64,000 nt of DNA from Streptomyces sp. NBC_01016 (GTDB lineage: Bacteria > Actinomycetota > Actinomycetes > Streptomycetales > Streptomycetaceae): positions 186,001 to 250,000 of the forward strand of contig NZ_JAPEOQ010000001.1 in assembly GCF_026341035.1 (NCBI RefSeq), in the 5' to 3' direction. Made by a program: the position numbers and the translations under genes. A model generated the notes under the pieces. It did no database searches. It had not been told where the DNA came from and saw nothing but the letters and a program-made list of their open reading frames with translations. Below, piece by piece: positions 62,566-64,000 of the stretch. Numbering within the stretch: the stretch's first letter is position 1; each line of letters begins with the position of its first letter.

Positions 62566-63026
62566 TGTCCTCTGGCTCCTGTCGCGCGCCGTTGCGAGAC
62601 GTAGATGTGGCGTAGATGAATCGCTCGGCACAACGTCCCGACGCGGGGTGTCCGGTCTGAGACGACGTTATGCCCGGATGAGAGATGGGAGGACGACAAT
62701 GCGCCGTTTTCAACGAAGAGGCCATCCGCCCGAAATGATCTGCGTCTGAGCGCCGGGCACGACCGCTGTGGCAGGTCGTGATCTCCCGGCGCGGGCAGGG
62801 GGCGACGATGCCCCCGCGAGATATCGCGCTGATCACGGGACCAGGCTATCGCTCCCCGAGGGGGCATCGTCATGAGCCGCTTGTGTACAAATCAGGGGGG
62901 CGAACTTTGACAGTCTGCACAGAACGCCTGAAGCCCTTGCGTAGTACGGGCTCTTGCCAGCCGGGCGGGGCGGCGACACGTTGGGCGGACGACACGGCGG
63001 ATCCCGGCGAGGGGAGTGTGTGACCA
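62566..63026. other. 461-bp region between NAD-GDH and DJ-1 genes, with inverted repeat
   Basis: No credible ORF. A perfect 12-bp inverted repeat GACGATGCCCCC (62804-62815) / GGGGGCATCGTC (62860-62871) has 44 bp between arms; inside it is a second short pair (GATCTCCC/GATCACGG-like, imperfect). A TTGACA at 62907-62912 with no good -10 17 bp later is the best promoter candidate for the DJ-1 gene. The distance from both genes suggests two promoters and perhaps a regulatory site. Confidence 0.55.
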
Positions 63027-63596
63027 ATGGCACCCAAAATCCTGATCGTCACCGGCGACGCGGCGGAATCGCTGGAAGTCCTGTATCCCTACCAGCGGCT
63101 GCGCGAGGAGGGCTACGAGGTCGACATCGCGGCTCCGACCCGCAAGAAGCTGCGGTTCGTCGTCCACGACTTCGAGCCCGGCTTCGACACCTACACGGAG
63201 AAGCCCGGCTACACCTGGCCGGCCGACCTGGCCTTCTCCGAAGTCGACCCGGGCCAGTACGCCGCACTGGTGATTCCGGGCGGCCGAGCACCGGAATATC
63301 TGCGCGCCGACGCCGAGCTCCGCAAGATCATCAAATCCTTCTTCGACACCGACAGGCCCGTCGCGCAGATCTGCCACGGCCCGCTCCTGACGGCAGCGGT
63401 CGACGCCCTGCGGGGCCGACGCGTCACGGCGTACCCGGCCCTCGAGACGGACATGCAGGCGGCGGGTGCCACATTCCAGGACGCGGAGGTGGTCGTCGAC
63501 GGCACCTTGGTCTCCTCCCGCGCCTGGCCGGACCACTCGCAGTGGATGCGGGAGTTCCTGACGGTGCTGCGGGCGAAGGCGCCGGCGGGCAGCTAG
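63027..63596 (+). CDS. DJ-1/PfpI family protein (type 1 glutamine amidotransferase-like)
   Basis: The 189-residue protein has the DJ-1/PfpI fold. ILIVTGDAAESLEVLYPYQR is at the start, the conserved Glu (AESLEV) is near 14, LVIPGGRAPEYLR near 82 and the nucleophile elbow VAQICHGPLLTAA near 112 (Cys about 115). The His of the Cys-His pair follows directly. Family roles include protease, glyoxalase III, deglycase and amidotransferase-like activity; which applies here cannot be told. It is divergent from NAD-GDH and ends with a hairpin. Confidence 0.9.
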   Translation: MAPKILIVTGDAAESLEVLYPYQRLREEGYEVDIAAPTRKKLRFVVHDFEPGFDTYTEKPGYTWPADLAFSEVDPGQYAALVIPGGRAPEYLRADAELRKIIKSFFDTDRPVAQICHGPLLTAAVDALRGRRVTAYPALETDMQAAGATFQDAEVVVDGTLVSSRAWPDHSQWMREFLTVLRAKAPAGS

Positions 63597-63604
63597 GTAA
63601 GTGC

Positions 63605-63635
63605 GGTGGCTGCCCCGCCGACGAGGGCAGCCACC
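63605..63635 (+). terminator. terminator after the DJ-1 gene
   Basis: Hairpin GGTGGCTGCCC / GGGCAGCCACC (63605-63615, 63625-63635) nine bases after the stop codon. Confidence 0.88.
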
Positions 63636-63842
63636 GAAACGCGCCGTACTCCGGACGCAGCGACGGGGGGCCGATGCCACGACAGCCGTGGGGAGTTGAC
63701 CATTGCCGTCCGGCGCCCCGCCGCGCCGTTCCTCCAGAGCACGCGACACCTGTACAGCGTGCCGCGCCCCGACCCCCCTCGGCATCGGTATCGCCGTGGA
63801 GCCGTATACGCATCTGCGCACGCGGAGCCGGAATCCGTATAC

Positions 63843-64000
63843 CTAGGCAAACTCAGCCCCTCCGGCGATTGAGGGGATCTCCGTACGTGACCCCACCCCC
63901 AACTTCGCCAAAATATGCTCCACATGCGCATCAGCCGTCCGCTTGGAGATCACCAACCGCTCGGCGATCTCCCGGTTGGACATCCCCTCCGCCACCAGCA
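63843..64000 (-). CDS. LuxR-type HTH regulator, C-terminal fragment with repeat-encoded tail
   Basis: Only the last about 51 codons are in the window; the gene continues past 64000. The fragment begins in the Lux[24 protein letters not shown] and then [17 protein letters not shown]. It matches the DNA-binding domain of response regulators or LAL proteins. After TEI the sequence changes to [10 protein letters not shown] before the TAG (63845-63843). That tail lies in the short copy of the dispersed repeat (63853-63873), so the native ending has been replaced by the repeat. The type of input domain is not visible. Confidence 0.85.
   Translation of the reverse strand, partial: LVAEGMSNREIAERLVISKRTADAHVEHILAKLGVGSRTEIPSIAGGAEFA
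63853..63873. repeat. short copy of the dispersed repeat at the end of the LuxR-type gene
   Basis: Contains CAGCCCCTCCGGCGATTGAG, the left part of the unit seen at 4411, 18817 and 51508. It is translated as the last codons of the minus-strand LuxR-type gene. Confidence 0.75.

Overview
The window is chromosomal DNA from a Streptomyces or a very close relative. The base composition is very high in GC, with strong third-position GC bias. Several Streptomyces hallmarks sit together: the murA / hupA / NAD-malic enzyme / HelD-like helicase / anti-sigma / ECF sigma block, nnaR-narK, a mat-type polysaccharide locus, ftsEX / smpB / ssrA, prfB with two Ser/Thr kinases, and the giant NAD-glutamate dehydrogenase. 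From memory the order resembles the S. coelicolor SCO2940s-SCO3000 stretch; no search was run. There is no integrase, phage module, CRISPR array, rRNA operon or secondary-metabolite cluster.

Left part (1-8.9 kb): a truncated MFS exporter, a tRNA-Cys, a three-subunit molybdenum hydroxylase operon (FAD, 2Fe-2S, Mo subunits; the 2Fe-2S subunit carries unusual disordered extensions), a GH20 hexosaminidase, and small conserved proteins (DUF3039, YqgE/AlgH). 9-17 kb: murA, hupA, NAD-malic enzyme, a HelD-type RNA-polymerase-associated helicase, and an ECF sigma/anti-sigma pair (sigU type). 17-30 kb: CGNR regulator, GNAT, DUF1772 protein, the HemD-like nitrate regulator NnaR with its NarK transporter, a three-gene polysaccharide operon (membrane linker protein, CE4 deacetylase-GT2 synthase, acyltransferase; mat/PNAG type), LysR-MFS divergent pair, and a DacB-type carboxypeptidase. 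30-44 kb: tmRNA and smpB, an S41 protease, ftsX-ftsE, a zinc-ribbon membrane microprotein, a sortase substrate with tandem repeats, prfB, kinases pkaB and pkaA, and a divergent FHA-FtsK-like protein. 44-64 kb: a carbohydrate ABC importer with a methyltransferase behind it, an orphan polytopic membrane protein, ohr/ohrR, a ThrE-type exporter, AraC, VOC and methyltransferase genes, a TetR regulator next to a TagGH-like ABC exporter, NAD-GDH, a DJ-1/PfpI protein, and the C-terminal end of a LuxR-type regulator.

The most unusual signal is a dispersed GC-rich palindromic repeat (core about 45 bp, with a conserved GGCGATTGAG) at four loci. In two loci it encodes the C-terminal tail of a protein (ThrE family, LuxR family). 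In one it lies inside the 2Fe-2S subunit and encodes part of its linker. In one an inverted pair sits between convergent genes; it supplies the stop codon of one and abuts the stop of the other. A second, MITE-like 170-bp element with near-perfect 47-bp terminal inverted repeats abuts pkaA and contains its stop codon. Other points of interest are a molybdenum subunit without the usual catalytic Glu, a kinase/FHA/FtsK divergon with an arginine in place of the Walker A lysine, a MalF-like permease with a large inserted extracytoplasmic domain, and paired operators at ohr/ohrR and LysR/MFS.
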